Assembly (NCBI GenBank): GCA_963556145.1
Contig: OY744461.1
Coordinates: 2,418,001 to 2,482,000 of the forward strand
Length of the DNA: 64,000 nucleotides
Origin: Hygrocybe punicea
Taxonomy: Eukaryota > Basidiomycota > Agaricomycetes > Agaricales > Hygrophoraceae
Direction: 5' to 3'
The position numbers and the translations under genes were made by a program. Below the pieces are notes generated by a model. The model saw nothing but the letters and a program-made list of their open reading frames with translations. It did not search any database and had not been told where the DNA came from. Below are positions 20,696 to 30,515 of this stretch, one piece after another (the first letter of the stretch is position 1; the number at the start of each line of letters is the position of its first letter).

Positions 20696-22495
20696 TCAAC
20701 AATAATCTTCCAACACATATCCTTCCAACTTCTCTAACCGATCAGCCAACTTAACCATCTTCTGCTCCAAAACCTTGAGGGCCTTGAGGGATAGCAATGC
20801 TGATTTGAGCACACGCAGAGTTGCAGTGGGTATGTCATCATGGAGCGGCAGTGCATGGGCGTAGCAGGACGGGGTCGAGCACGGGGTTGTGGTATGGGCT
20901 ACCGAATGGGCCTGCGAGGCTCCGTGGGGTGGATCATGGGCATGCGGGGTTGACTGGGGTAGCGGGTGACATGGTGTGTTGGGGGCATTGAAGAAGGACG
21001 GGGGCGGACTCGTTTGGGACGGGAGGGTGCCGTACAGAGGCGCGGGGGCATGAACATGGGCGTAGGGGCTGGTCTGTGGGTCCGGCGTTGGTCCTGGATG
21101 ATGGAATGCAGGGGCCAATGGTGGGGCGATGTGGGACGGCGTTGGAGGCTCAAACGCGGCGGGGGCAGCTTGAACGGTGTCACGGAGGGCGATATGGGGG
21201 TCCTGTCGGTGGTACGTGGCTGCCGGGGGTCGAAACGAGAGCGGAACAGGGACGGATGTGTCGATATGCGCGCGGACGCATTTTTCTGGCGACGGCACGG
21301 GGTCAGACGGCGGGGGCGTGTAACGGTTCGCCTCTAGGGACGACGTCGAGGCCGTGGACGCGAACGCGGGGCGAAACGGGGGTGAAACGGAGGCAGACAC
21401 GCCGGGACGCGTGGAAATCGGCCTTGGGCGCGCGCGGAGGCGTTTTCCTGGGGATGGTGCGTGTTCAAATGACGGGTGTACGTCGTGGCTTGCATCCGGG
21501 GACGACGGGGAGGGCGTAGATGCTGACGGCAGGCGAAATGGGAGTGGAATGGGGGCAGAAACGGGGGCCGATGTTGAAAACGGCGTCTGCGGTGCGCTAG
21601 CGCGGATTCCTGGGGACGACGCGGGCTCAAACGGTGGGGGCATGTCACAGCTGGCCTCTTGGGACGACGGCGAGGGCGTAGACGGTGACGGCGGGCGAAA
21701 CGAGGGCGAAACGGAGGTGGTTGTGTCGATACGCGTGTTTTCAACGCGTTGGGGCGCGTGGGCGGGTCGTCCTGAGGCTGGCGAGGGCGCAAACGGTAGG
21801 GGCGCGTGAAGGTTCGTCTCTGGGTACGACGGCGTGTCCGTAGGCGCAAACGGGGGGCGACTCGGGTGTGAAACGAGGGGGGACGCGTCGATACGCGTAT
21901 TTTGGTCGCGTTGGCGCGCGCGGACGCATTTTTCCGGGGACGGCGCGGGCGCAGACGATGGCGGCGTGTGTTGGAACACCTCTGGGGACGATTGCGAGGG
22001 CGTACGCGAAGACGGGGGCCGAAACGAGGCAGAAACGGGTGGAGACGCGTCAATACGCGTATTCACGTTGGATTTGCGCGCGCGGACGCGTTTACCTGCG
22101 CGGCAACCACGGGAACGATGGGGGGCGTACCTATGACCGTACATGCAACATCCGTTGCATTGGGTTTGTCTTTCTTCATCTACGAATCGTCCGTTACGCG
22201 TCGGACGCGCGTGAGGCGCTCCTTGTTGGACGGGCTCGTTGCGGCCGTTTTGGGGCTTTCCGGGTGCGGTTTTTCGACCGGAATCGGTGGGGCGTCGACT
22301 TCCTGGTCCGTTGGATGTGTTAGAGTGAGTGTGGGTGGGGGAACTAGTGTAATAAAACGGAAATGCGAAGGGGTGGGCATGTTGAACACCGTGTGACGTG
22401 GCCGTGACGCTGTGACAAAAAGGCCAAAAGGCCGAGTGCTGCAGCCCTGGAGGCGCGACTGGTACGAAATAACCATACGGAGGTGTCGAAAACAT
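20696..22495 (-). CDS. Pro/Ser-rich Gag-like protein of LTR element copy 1
   Basis: A 599-aa uninterrupted ORF starting 179 bp after the 5' LTR. Near residue 110-130 it has a Cys/His knuckle-like motif (CNGCCMYGHRYAPHRSRGC). From about 140 to 400 there are five to six imperfect repeats of about 50 residues, each of the form RxxxNTRIDxSxPVSxSFRP followed by TPSPSSxEA and PPPFEPxPSPxxRVRA. A Pro/His-rich stretch follows. The last 50 residues (SALLSLKALKVLEQKMVKLA) form a leucine-rich coiled coil. The arrangement resembles a minimal Gag (oligomerisation coil plus nucleic-acid knuckle), but no family match is claimed. The opposite strand also has long open frames, an effect of GC-biased codons. 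Confidence 0.65.
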   Translation of the reverse strand: MFSTPPYGYFVPVAPPGLQHSAFWPFCHSVTATSHGVQHAHPFAFPFYYTSSPTHTHSNTSNGPGSRRPTDSGRKTAPGKPQNGRNEPVQQGAPHARPTRNGRFVDEERQTQCNGCCMYGHRYAPHRSRGCRAGKRVRARKSNVNTRIDASPPVSASFRPPSSRTPSQSSPEVFQHTPPSSAPAPSPEKCVRARQRDQNTRIDASPLVSHPSRPPFAPTDTPSYPETNLHAPLPFAPSPASGRPAHAPQRVENTRIDTTTSVSPSFRPPSPSTPSPSSQEASCDMPPPFEPASSPGIRASAPQTPFSTSAPVSAPIPLPFRLPSASTPSPSSPDASHDVHPSFEHAPSPGKRLRARPRPISTRPGVSASVSPPFRPAFASTASTSSLEANRYTPPPSDPVPSPEKCVRAHIDTSVPVPLSFRPPAATYHRQDPHIALRDTVQAAPAAFEPPTPSHIAPPLAPAFHHPGPTPDPQTSPYAHVHAPAPLYGTLPSQTSPPPSFFNAPNTPCHPLPQSTPHAHDPPHGASQAHSVAHTTTPCSTPSCYAHALPLHDDIPTATLRVLKSALLSLKALKVLEQKMVKLADRLEKLEGYVLEDYC

Positions 22496-22673
22496 CAGAA
22501 ATGGGCCTTAAGAGCTGGTGGGAGACTGGAGGTGCTTGAAATGCTGCCGAATACGGGGCGCTGTTGACTATGGGGGCGCTGTTGCTGCCAGAAAGAGGGA
22601 AAGGTGCCAAAATTGGCGAAGTCAAAGAGGGAAATGTGAAGTGAGCTTGACACTCCTCACAGTGGGCTCCAGA

Positions 22674-22912
22674 TGTGGTGAACGCGGCCTGGGTAGGCGC
22701 GGATTCGATGTGCGAGTTCGTTGTCAATGGGATCAAAACCCAAAACTCTACTTGTTTGTAACTATGTACACAAGCCACTATATAGGTACTGTATAGTATC
22801 TATAAATGGACTGTGGTGAAGAAATGGTGAAGTGGGATTGTAAAGAAGATAAGGTAAACTGTAACAATAGAAAATAAGAGAATACGCACACAGAGAGATA
22901 TCAATCTCTACA
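22674..22912 (-). repeat. LTR of copy 1 (right in window, 5' in element)
   Basis: Direct repeat partner of 20314-20552; followed on the minus strand by the candidate primer binding site at 22654-22671. Confidence 0.8.
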
Positions 22913-23068
22913 TCGCAAGGAGTGGATGTCATTTTGGTTTGTTGAATAAAAATATTTATTTATGTATTTAGAGATTACATAGTTGCGCGATGCGCGCGAT
23001 GCCGAGGCAGCAGGCCCTGAGTTTCAATGTTAACGCACTGAGTTTGAAACTAATGGACATGTCCATAA

Positions 23069-23099
23069 GTCCCGTGGACAAAGTCGGCGGCGGTCAGAC
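23069..23099 (-). repeat. KDZ-1 right terminal inverted repeat
   Basis: Perfect 31-bp inverted copy of 5432-5462. Confidence 0.75.
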
Positions 23100-23116
23100 A
23101 TTGTGGGACATTGGGA

Positions 23117-25805
23117 TAGAAGTTTCCCCATTTGCTCTACTTTGGATGGATCTTTGATTCTCGTCCAACTCGAGTCTACCGCATTTCTCCAATTCTCCAG
23201 CTGCGATGCAGCCTCAATTGTACCACACATCGCTGGGCTCACTCTTGCCTACACAGTCCCATCACGAGGACCTTTCTAATGATGAGTGGACCGGTGGAGA
23301 TGGCTGCAGTGTTGTAACTGTTGTGACTGTCGAGCATACTCGCAAGCAACCTTGCAGTCCCGTGTACGCCTGGGTGGAGCGCGATGGAATTGCAGTTATG
23401 CTCCTGTCCGACGGTGCCTTGGCATGAAACCGCGCCAACGTTGATAGAGCGCCGTGTGCTTTGCGTGTAGGAGGGAACCATTTGTGGTACAAGAGTTTCG
23501 GAAAAGCAAACTGGCAATTTTCCGCAACCAAGCTAACCAGGCACGGTCTGAGTTTTTTTTTGCTTCCCCGTCTTCATCTACTAATATAGAACTCGCCTTC
23601 CATCGAGACGTCCATGAGCTTTGGCTGGGTGCTTCTAGCAGCTCCCGTTCTTCAACGACATTATCAACGACTGCAATTGCATTCGCCACAGACAAATATT
23701 ACGCTATCTCTTACCATGTCCAGGTGTTTTACCCAAGATGATACTATTGCGGGCCATGCTGCGTAGGTCAAGACGAGGGACTTTGGCGGGACGCGATTCA
23801 TATATCTCCTTCACGAAGCCAAATGTCTGGAGAAGTATCTTGCACCTCCGTCCCTGTGCAATCCCTCCGGTTTCAGCAATTCATTCATCCAGCAGCTAAA
23901 GCAGGAAAACGTTACTTGCAAGTTTGGGCTCCCCAGTATGGTCTATGGTGTTTTCACGTCCAATAATCGTAACAAGGGCCAGCTGGGTCCTTCAAGATGA
24001 TAGAAGGTTCAACGACACTCTCAGCGGTCGGTTTAGTGAGCCCGCACTTCATGAGCGCTTACTTGACTCGGAATCCGTGTTGTTAACTTTCCACGATCTC
24101 GGTGGGGTTGAGGGACATATAGGGTGGATTGCTTCCTCCTTGGCATTTGTTAGATGCTCTTGAACTTCTGTGCTGCTGGTCATGGTATGAAGATGTCTAT
24201 CGTGCTCCCTCTACCATGGAACGGGCGATGTCGCCAGTATTCAGGCTGGGATTCAACTCTTCAGCAACGGACTTCGCGGCGACCGGTCGCCTCGTGCATT
24301 CTACACCCCCGGTCCAGATCGTGTGTCCGCTGCGCATTGGGCTATCGACAGAAGTTTAATTGCCGCCCCCCTTCAACCAACCATTACCACCTGCGTTAGC
24401 CCCAGTAGTGATCGAGTTCAGTCTTGACACCACTGGCTCGCAGGTTCTAAAAACTCCTGACGGAGATGCTCTCTCTTCTTCTCCATCGGCGCAGACAAAG
24501 TCTTCTACGTGCAATCTCTTTGTCCCGGGCCTGGGGAACGCATCTGCCTACGCAGTGGACGACATCTGAATAGCCACACCTCACCCAAGACCTGATCACC
24601 ATCACCCATGTCAGCAAGCTCGTCCTCATCGCCCTTTTTGACGGCGGGGCACAGTCGTTTGCCGGTAAACTGGATTTGATGCGTCCAACTTTGGTGTAGC
24701 GGCCGATATGCCATACTATGGCCTGCGAGGAGTATGGTGAGAAGGCTGCAACGACGGCATTATGGATACTCAGACCTGTGTTTTCTGATTTCATCCGTCA
24801 CCTTGTTGAATATCTTCTTGTTTGCCAATTGGTCGCTATCGAGGACCAGATGTCGCCCACCTGTGAGTCTGTCTCAGAGTATTTTCATCATCGAGAATGA
24901 CCATACCTCGGTCTTGTGTGGATAAGATGGTACATGTGCGTAAATTCAAGAAAGGTTGATTAACGTTGATTGTTGCTCGACATGTGACAGGGTTGGTTGC
25001 ACTGTTTCCTCGTATGGTTGTTCTCGGACTGAGGCAGCAGCTCGTCTCTGTATTCGAAAACATTAATATTGGTCATGAACGATCGACGCGGGGCGCTGGG
25101 GGATGTTGGCGTGTCATGGTAGACCTCATTTACGGTCCCTGCTGGGGGTCAAACCAAAACTCTGACCGGGGGTACTGAAGGCGCCTTACAGTATTCTGTC
25201 AGGAATGTTGGGCTATGGGATAAATTGGTAGCTATGGAAGCGCCCTGTGTAGCAGCAAGTGGTAAGCACTGCCAGGATCATCCGAGTCTCACGGAAATAA
25301 TGATACCTCATCGGGATGCCCCCTTGTCTCCGCACTTGTCAACTGCCAGTGATGCTGCCCACCGTACTTATACTAGCGCTGGAGGCCCTGGGCGTTAGAT
25401 TGAGAGTCTGCGGACTGCGTGGCTGCGGGAGTACTATAGCACCATTCGACGACTTGAATCGCTACAATGATAATCACTGGCAGAGGAACAACGCATTGAA
25501 TACAGTCAGATTTTATAGGGATGGGCGAGGTATTGGAAGTCTGCAGCTGGACCTGTAGGTGTGGTGTTGACACTGTGCTACCGCGGGGACATGACCATAC
25601 ACATACACACATCTCACTCGGCGATTCCATGATTGCTCACTAAACGCCCCGCTGACTTCGACTCTCGAGTCACTGTGAGTTGAGTCCTGCTCGTCTCACA
25701 CCGCCTTGAAGGGGCCAAAATATATTTGCTCTGCCTTGCCGGTGAATGGCACAGCCACCGATTGCCCTTAAATAACTTGTGAAATAAATTTTCGGTATCT
25801 CTGAC
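23117..25805. other. unassigned region
   Basis: About 2.7 kb outside KDZ-1. Only short, scattered open frames occur on both strands, without intron-consistent joins or motifs I recognise. It may be decayed sequence or regulatory DNA upstream of the DUF6699 gene. Confidence 0.4.
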
Positions 25806-26735
25806 ATGTCCTCCGCGTATCTCTACACCCCCCATCTCTACCCAGCATCCAACCCATACGTCGACTCCTATTTCAACCAAACCCAGCCGTCGCCGTTCAT
25901 CCCCGATAGCACATTATACCCGCCGTCGCCGTACACATCCGCACCCAACACACCCCGTCGCGTTCGGTTTGATGACGAACTCTTCCCAGATCCTCTTCCC
26001 AGAGTCCGTCGTCCGTCATGGCACGGCGGTCAAGTCCCGGTAATGCCTTCAGTCGCGATACCCCAGGCTGGTTATTCCCCGTTCCTTCAGCCCGATCAGA
26101 CCCCGCGAGATCAACGGAGACACTCGTTCGGCAACTCGTCGTATTACACCGGCTGGTCTCCTTACGCTACTCCGGCACAACCGTACGCACCTTTCCTCTA
26201 CCCGCCCCAGCCCCAATCGTTTCATATTCACCCACTTTTAAATGGTGAATCTCCCCGCCCTGATTTTCATTTCGATCTCTCGTCTCCGAGGTTTTCGCCC
26301 GTCATTTGGCTCGGCCCCGGCCAAGTGACTCCTCTCACGATGGATCATTTTTCGCAACCTGCGACTCACCCTCCCATCACTCGCTTACGCATCGTCTGCG
26401 ATATCGTACCCCAATGGCCCATCGATCTCGAATATAATCCATACCAAGCCGCACCCTCGGTTCCCATAACTCTTGGAGATATCCTCATCGCAATTCATCG
26501 CTCACTTCACACTCGAATCTCTCATATCGACTGGGCAAAGCTGTCCGTGTCTGAGGAAACCGCAGTCGCCCGTGCGTATACTAGGAGGTGCAAGAGCATT
26601 CCTTCTGTGGCACAGTTCGAGGCAAGCCAGGGTGTGAGAAGAGTGGACTATCTTTTGGACAAGGTCATGTTCAGAGGACTGCTTCGCGTCGCTGGTGGGA
26701 ATGGATTTGACACTCTGAAGTTGGTGGTTGGCTAG
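25806..26735 (+). CDS. DUF6699 protein (first of three)
   Basis: Single-exon, 309 aa. The first 130 residues are Pro/Tyr/Ser-rich and probably disordered, with a conserved RRVRFDDE motif. From about residue 137 the DUF6699 domain follows: SFHIHPLLNGE, PDFHFDLSS, PLTMDHFSQPATHPP, LRIVCDIVPQWPIDLE, ITLGDILIAIHRSLH and the C-terminal GVRRVDYLLDKVMFRGL. This family is expanded in basidiomycetes and has no established function. The start fits the frame and follows an A/T-rich leader. It is not inside an identifiable transposon. Confidence 0.85.
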   Translation: MSSAYLYTPHLYPASNPYVDSYFNQTQPSPFIPDSTLYPPSPYTSAPNTPRRVRFDDELFPDPLPRVRRPSWHGGQVPVMPSVAIPQAGYSPFLQPDQTPRDQRRHSFGNSSYYTGWSPYATPAQPYAPFLYPPQPQSFHIHPLLNGESPRPDFHFDLSSPRFSPVIWLGPGQVTPLTMDHFSQPATHPPITRLRIVCDIVPQWPIDLEYNPYQAAPSVPITLGDILIAIHRSLHTRISHIDWAKLSVSEETAVARAYTRRCKSIPSVAQFEASQGVRRVDYLLDKVMFRGLLRVAGGNGFDTLKLVVG

Positions 26736-29242
26736 CTGGGGTCTCCCTCAAATTATGAACTTGAATAGGCTTGGAGTCGCGAGGTGATGTACAACAAGAG
26801 TATTTATTTTATTCGACTATGGATTTATGTTTATTGTAAAAGTTACAGGCTTTTATGTATTTTTTCGTCATTTGCTCTTTACATGTATTCCACCACTAAT
26901 TGTGCCTATTATGTACAACGTTACGATTTGTTCGGTCGTCTTAATCGTTCACGACGTAGTTCACGTTGAGTGTAAATTTTCTTGACGGCAAGATGATGTT
27001 GCACATATTGATGGAGCCTCATTTTGTCGTGTGCGAAAATCTTTGTTCCTGCCAACCACTTGAAAAACTATAACAATTCTGCTCCTTCGCCATTATACAC
27101 ATCATGGACGGCGAAGAGTGAGTGCACCCTCAACTTCCCTTTCATCTCGCGGTGTCTCCAGAATAATTCTTCTTCGCACAACTTGGCTCACAAGCGGGCG
27201 TACTGCCGGATTGCCGCTATGCGTTGAGATCTCGGTCGCCAGTACTCTGGTACCGAAGCAGTTCATTCTCGACGAATTTCTCGTTAATATTGCGGTCGTT
27301 TAATTTGCCTGTCTCGAACGATCGCGCACTACCCCACTCAGAGTTATGATTCCACTTCGACAGAGATCTTCGGACTCACGTCACGGTGCAGGTCGTTGGT
27401 GGTTGGGATGCGTGGCATACCTCCACTGTGACGGTGTACTGTACTTGTCGTCTTGTCTAGGAACATTTCTGGGACAGTAGCCGCATTCATTGAATTTGAC
27501 ATGACAAAAGTAAGTTGGTTTCCACCTGGGACGACGTCGCCTGCGAGTCTGAATGTATTATTACTCAAGGAAACCCCGTGGCGCAAGAGGCAGACAGAGT
27601 CTTTGGTTCTTCTCACCAACAACTTATGCGATATTAATAAAAGCTCAGCACACCTCATCATATCTGTTCGTCAGTCGCCCTCTTTTTTATTCTCTGAACG
27701 GCAACACTGATCATTCGGCCCTTTCATCCAAATACACACATGTCCTAATCTTCCTCATTCCATACCCAGAGGCGAACTCGTTGTGACGCAATCATGTTGA
27801 TATCTTCTTCAAGTTTCGCCCGCCCTACCGTGACGGTCCCTGTCATTTTATGAGGTCAAGCCAGGTTTTTTGGAGGGTTCAACCAGATATGCATCCGCGT
27901 CTAATAATATCCATTGGCGCCAGATGTCAGTCCCTCCGGAACGGTTTTCACGCGAGACTTACCCTGTACTTGGGTCCGAGTCGTGGTGCATAATTTCATA
28001 TTCACTCGACTACACTGTGCGAGGACCACCTTCACGCAAAACACGACAAGCTTCGGAAGCGACCCGCGCTGATGTCTTTCATATCCTGGGGATGGCTGAA
28101 ACTTCATCTTTGATTGGGATAGCGGTTCGGACCGGTACTACACCTCCCCATTTACATGTCCAAGTCACGTCCACTTCATCATGTTAACCCCCCCCCCCCA
28201 TCTTTGCAGGTTATTCAGCATGACTAAATTGCAGCGTGATTTCGATCATCCATACCTCCATAGTCACGGTGACACAACTCGCTATTGTCATGGATAATGC
28301 GTCTTTCTCATCGTTGTTTCTTTAGCTTGAAGGTGTGGACCCTACAATCCTGGTCAATCGTTGGGAAGGACTTTCAGTGGACACAAATCAAATTTCTGCT
28401 CGATAAACGAAGATCACGTGTTCCTACTCCAATTGTTCACTTGCGTTTACCTCATATCGCTCAACTAGCGATATCTTTAATATTACCCTGACTTCGTGCC
28501 ATGCACGCAGAGTCCGGCCCAGAGATTCAAGGGGACATTGTAAGTTCTGGACGCCTACTGGACGCATCCACGATGCATCCTCAAATTATTAATAAGCTGG
28601 ATATTCTCATTGACGCTTCTATAAACCCATTTGGATCCCATTCTCGCCAAGTGGCAGGTCAGGTTTCTGCAGTAACGGACAGGGACGCAGTCAAGAATTC
28701 CGAACACCACCTATCCGGTCGTTCTGGGGTCTGTTTTGTGCGATTCTTCGTGGCCAACTATATTCAAAAATGTGAAGAGGGATGTCATCTTTCGCACTCA
28801 AGCATGCGAATCCAGATCATGATGGGATCTCAATATGAACGCCGGGAAGGTTTTAAAGAGCGTCTGTCTGTATTGGCCAAGGATAAACAAAAAGCCCCCT
28901 TTCCCCAACTCTCTACCCAATACTGTATTCCCATGTCACTGTACACTTCGCGCAGCACACCTTCTGGCAAAACAGCTCCTGTGTCCAGCCGGCTGAATAC
29001 TGATACACGTTCGAAATGGTGTCCCAAGACCGTACACCACCTCTATGGGCCGTCTTTGAGCAGCGCTCCGACAGCAGCTCCATCCATCCATCCAACACAA
29101 CTACGCGATCATTATCGAATGACTCAACCAACTTTAGCTCCGCTTCGATACGCCACCTATAATGCGGGTGTCGTGCAGGCCCCGGTGGTTGACGACCAGA
29201 AGCTGCAGGTGCAGCTCGGTCATCGTGCACGGCCAAGTCTCT
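26736..29242. other. unassigned intergenic region
   Basis: About 2.5 kb between two DUF6699 genes. A T-rich 3' region follows the first gene and a nine- to ten-C run lies near 28190. A 331-codon open frame (28501-29496) ends by running into the next gene and shows no domain; I treat it as chance. Confidence 0.4.
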
Positions 29243-29250
29243 TTTATAAG
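29243..29250 (+). promoter_or_regulatory. TATA-like box of the second DUF6699 gene
   Basis: TTTATAAG about 30 bp upstream of the point where a 5' leader exon would start (donor GTACGT at 29279, acceptor CTTCAG near 29340). If used, translation starts at the first downstream in-frame ATG, 29438. Confidence 0.4.
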
Positions 29251-29437
29251 CGGACGGGTAGCCAAAAATCAGAACCTCGTACGTCTCTAGAGTTGTTTCT
29301 TTTTTCGATATTCATTTTGTTACTTCTGTCCCTCTTCAGCGGCCGTCCAACATCCGTTGTACTCGTCTTCGGCGTCTGTCAGCAGTTCACACTCCAACTC
29401 GAGCTTATCGGGGGTTCGCAGATCGACGACGTCCCCG

Positions 29438-30205
29438 ATGCCAGCATTGGCTTCGAGAACCACTTCGCGGCGATGCGTGAGGTTTCAATGTGCTGAGGAA
29501 ACACCTCCACATAAGTCACGGGATTCTCACGATCGAAGGAGTCGTGAGTCTCTTATCTTTTCAATGCCAAAACAAATACGCAACATGTTTCTACCAGCAG
29601 CAGCATCGGTTATTAATCACAACTATGTTCAACATTCCCAGGCCTACAACTTCCATATACATCCTCTGTTTGCTCAGAGCCGCCACCTGGGCAGCGCACC
29701 TATCTCGTATGACTTGACTTACCCGCCCTCCTCGCTTAGTGTCTTCGATCGCCGCACTAATACACCTGTTCCTGTACACACACTCTCACAGCCTGCCACG
29801 GATCCCCCAACCGCGGCTTCGGCTGGATTGGTCCTGAGGTCAGACAAGCTGCCTTGGCCCGTCGTCGTTGGTCCTTCCCCCAATGCTGGCTTCGTTGCAC
29901 AGTCGTGGTCTAGGTCCGGGATGAACAATTCCGTCATCACGAACCTTGACGTTCTCAATGCGCTTCACCAAACGCTTTTGACGAATGTGACGACCGAGGA
30001 ATGGAACAGGCTGGGACGCAGAAGTCGGTTGCAACGCAAGGTTGCGGAGGCGTATGAGCGGCGGTGTACGAGGATGGGAGGTGGGTGGGAAGGCGGGGTT
30101 AGGCGGATCGACTGGTTGGGTGGCAAGACGAGGTTGGCTGGTGTTGAGGTTGTGAAGAGTCCTACTGGCGGCAGGACAGGCAACCTTGTTTTCGGGAAGG
30201 CCTGA
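29438..30205 (+). CDS. DUF6699 protein (second of three)
   Basis: The frame gives 255 aa from the ATG at 29438 (MPALASRTTSRRCVRF). A longer N-terminus joined across the likely intron 29279-29340 is possible. It has an RRCVRFQCAEE motif like the first copy. The DUF6699 domain reads YNFHIHPLF, ISYDLTYPP, VPVHTLSQPATDPP, ITNLDVLNALHQTLLTN, and GVRRIDWLGGKTRLAGVEV. Relative to the 25.8-kb gene it is clearly paralogous but divergent. The 5' end is the weak point of this model. Confidence 0.75.
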   Translation: MPALASRTTSRRCVRFQCAEETPPHKSRDSHDRRSRESLIFSMPKQIRNMFLPAAASVINHNYVQHSQAYNFHIHPLFAQSRHLGSAPISYDLTYPPSSLSVFDRRTNTPVPVHTLSQPATDPPTAASAGLVLRSDKLPWPVVVGPSPNAGFVAQSWSRSGMNNSVITNLDVLNALHQTLLTNVTTEEWNRLGRRSRLQRKVAEAYERRCTRMGGGWEGGVRRIDWLGGKTRLAGVEVVKSPTGGRTGNLVFGKA

Positions 30206-30390
30206 GGCCAGCCTATATATATATTCTAAAATGTGCTCCCGTGCCTTTGGCCAAATTGCAATGTAATATCGCCTATTTCATATTCGATCTTCTGCTTGCT
30301 TTGAGTTTCATCATACAAGATTATTGTTCACGTAATTACGTTGCTTTGCCATTCAAGGTGATGATGGTGTTCGAGCAGCTTGAATGTATT

Positions 30391-30469
30391 GCCCGCTTAG
30401 CTCAGCGGTAGAGCGCGTCACTCGTAAAACGATATGATGAGGTCAGTCGTTCAAATCGGCTAGTGGGCA
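30391..30469 (+). tRNA. tRNA-Thr (anticodon CGT) with a ~7-nt intron
   Basis: Acceptor stem GCCCGCT / AGTGGGC, D-arm GCTC...GAGC, anticodon stem CGTCA / TGATG with loop CTCGTAA after removing about 7 nt next to position 37, T-arm AGTCG-TTCAAAT-CGGCT, and discriminator A. The anticodon CGT reads ACG (Thr). A T7 run follows at once, as a Pol III terminator. Confidence 0.82.
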
Positions 30470-30479
30470 TTCTTTTTTT
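30470..30479 (+). terminator. Pol III terminator of tRNA-Thr
   Basis: TTCTTTTTTT directly follows the discriminator base. Confidence 0.75.
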
Positions 30480-30515
30480 ACTTCATTTTTTTTGCTTCCC
30501 GTCGATGACCTGCGA

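Larger units (their letters stand above)
20314..22912 (-). mobile_element. short-LTR, single-ORF retroelement (TR-GAG/LARD-like), copy 1
   Basis: Two 239-bp direct repeats (20314-20552 and 22674-22912), TG...CA bordered on both strands and differing at about two positions, flank one long minus-strand ORF. The sequence just inside the right LTR on the minus strand reads TGGAGCCCACTGTGAGGA, a plausible primer binding site (complement of a tRNA 3' CCA end), and sets the orientation as minus. TCGC flanks both ends (20310-20313, 22913-22916). There is no protease, reverse transcriptase or integrase, so it must be mobilised in trans. It interrupts codon 6-7 of the KDZ-1 zinc-cluster gene. Confidence 0.72.
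17346..22932 (-). pseudogene. zinc-cluster protein of KDZ-1, split by an LTR-like element and two in-frame TGAs
   Basis: The start codon is at 22932 (minus). The frame MTSTPC then runs into an LTR-like element (20314-22912). Removing it and one TCGC duplication gives MTSTPCERCGNLLNSPSVNK. An intron of about 49 nt (20168-20216) follows, then TCSNRHCRNTVFHSNP. Later exons carry the repeat LVNSPSFHSQTP (three to four copies), a second Cys cluster (FCATETCKSAKGTRTPGH, TNFMCRKCCRDAA) and a long C-terminal half with no recognised fold (DFRIKDYPELVEVLGLSMQ; EIIDDPRDSIFFQFFSTLIL). TGA stops fall in frame at 19198-19200 and 18356-18358; the same frame continues sensibly after each. Both fit CGA-to-TGA. 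It is the rightmost gene of KDZ-1, mirroring the transposase at the left end. Confidence 0.72.
5432..23099. mobile_element. KDZ-1: decayed KDZ-superfamily DNA transposon with nested insertions
   Basis: A 31-bp perfect inverted repeat (GTCTGACCGCCGCCGACTTT... at 5432-5462; reverse complement at 23069-23099) brackets a block of four genes. They are a CxC5/CxC6 KDZ-type transposase starting 109 bp inside the left end, a Cys-rich protein, a BTB protein, and a zinc-cluster protein starting about 140 bp inside the right end. Without the two nested elements the body is about 9.3 kb. A 12-mer GGGACATTGGGA lies just outside each repeat in the same orientation (5416-5427 and 23105-23116) and may hold the target duplication. 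Two genes are split by insertions and two carry in-frame TGA codons, so the element cannot move by itself. Confidence 0.7.

Noticed and set aside
23117..25805. Several 60-115 codon frames on both strands
   Set aside because: No consistent splicing, no motifs; length is what chance gives at this base composition.
28501..29496. 331-codon open frame
   Set aside because: It crosses the putative promoter and intron of the second DUF6699 gene, has no domain, and a short part of it probably serves only as leader exon.
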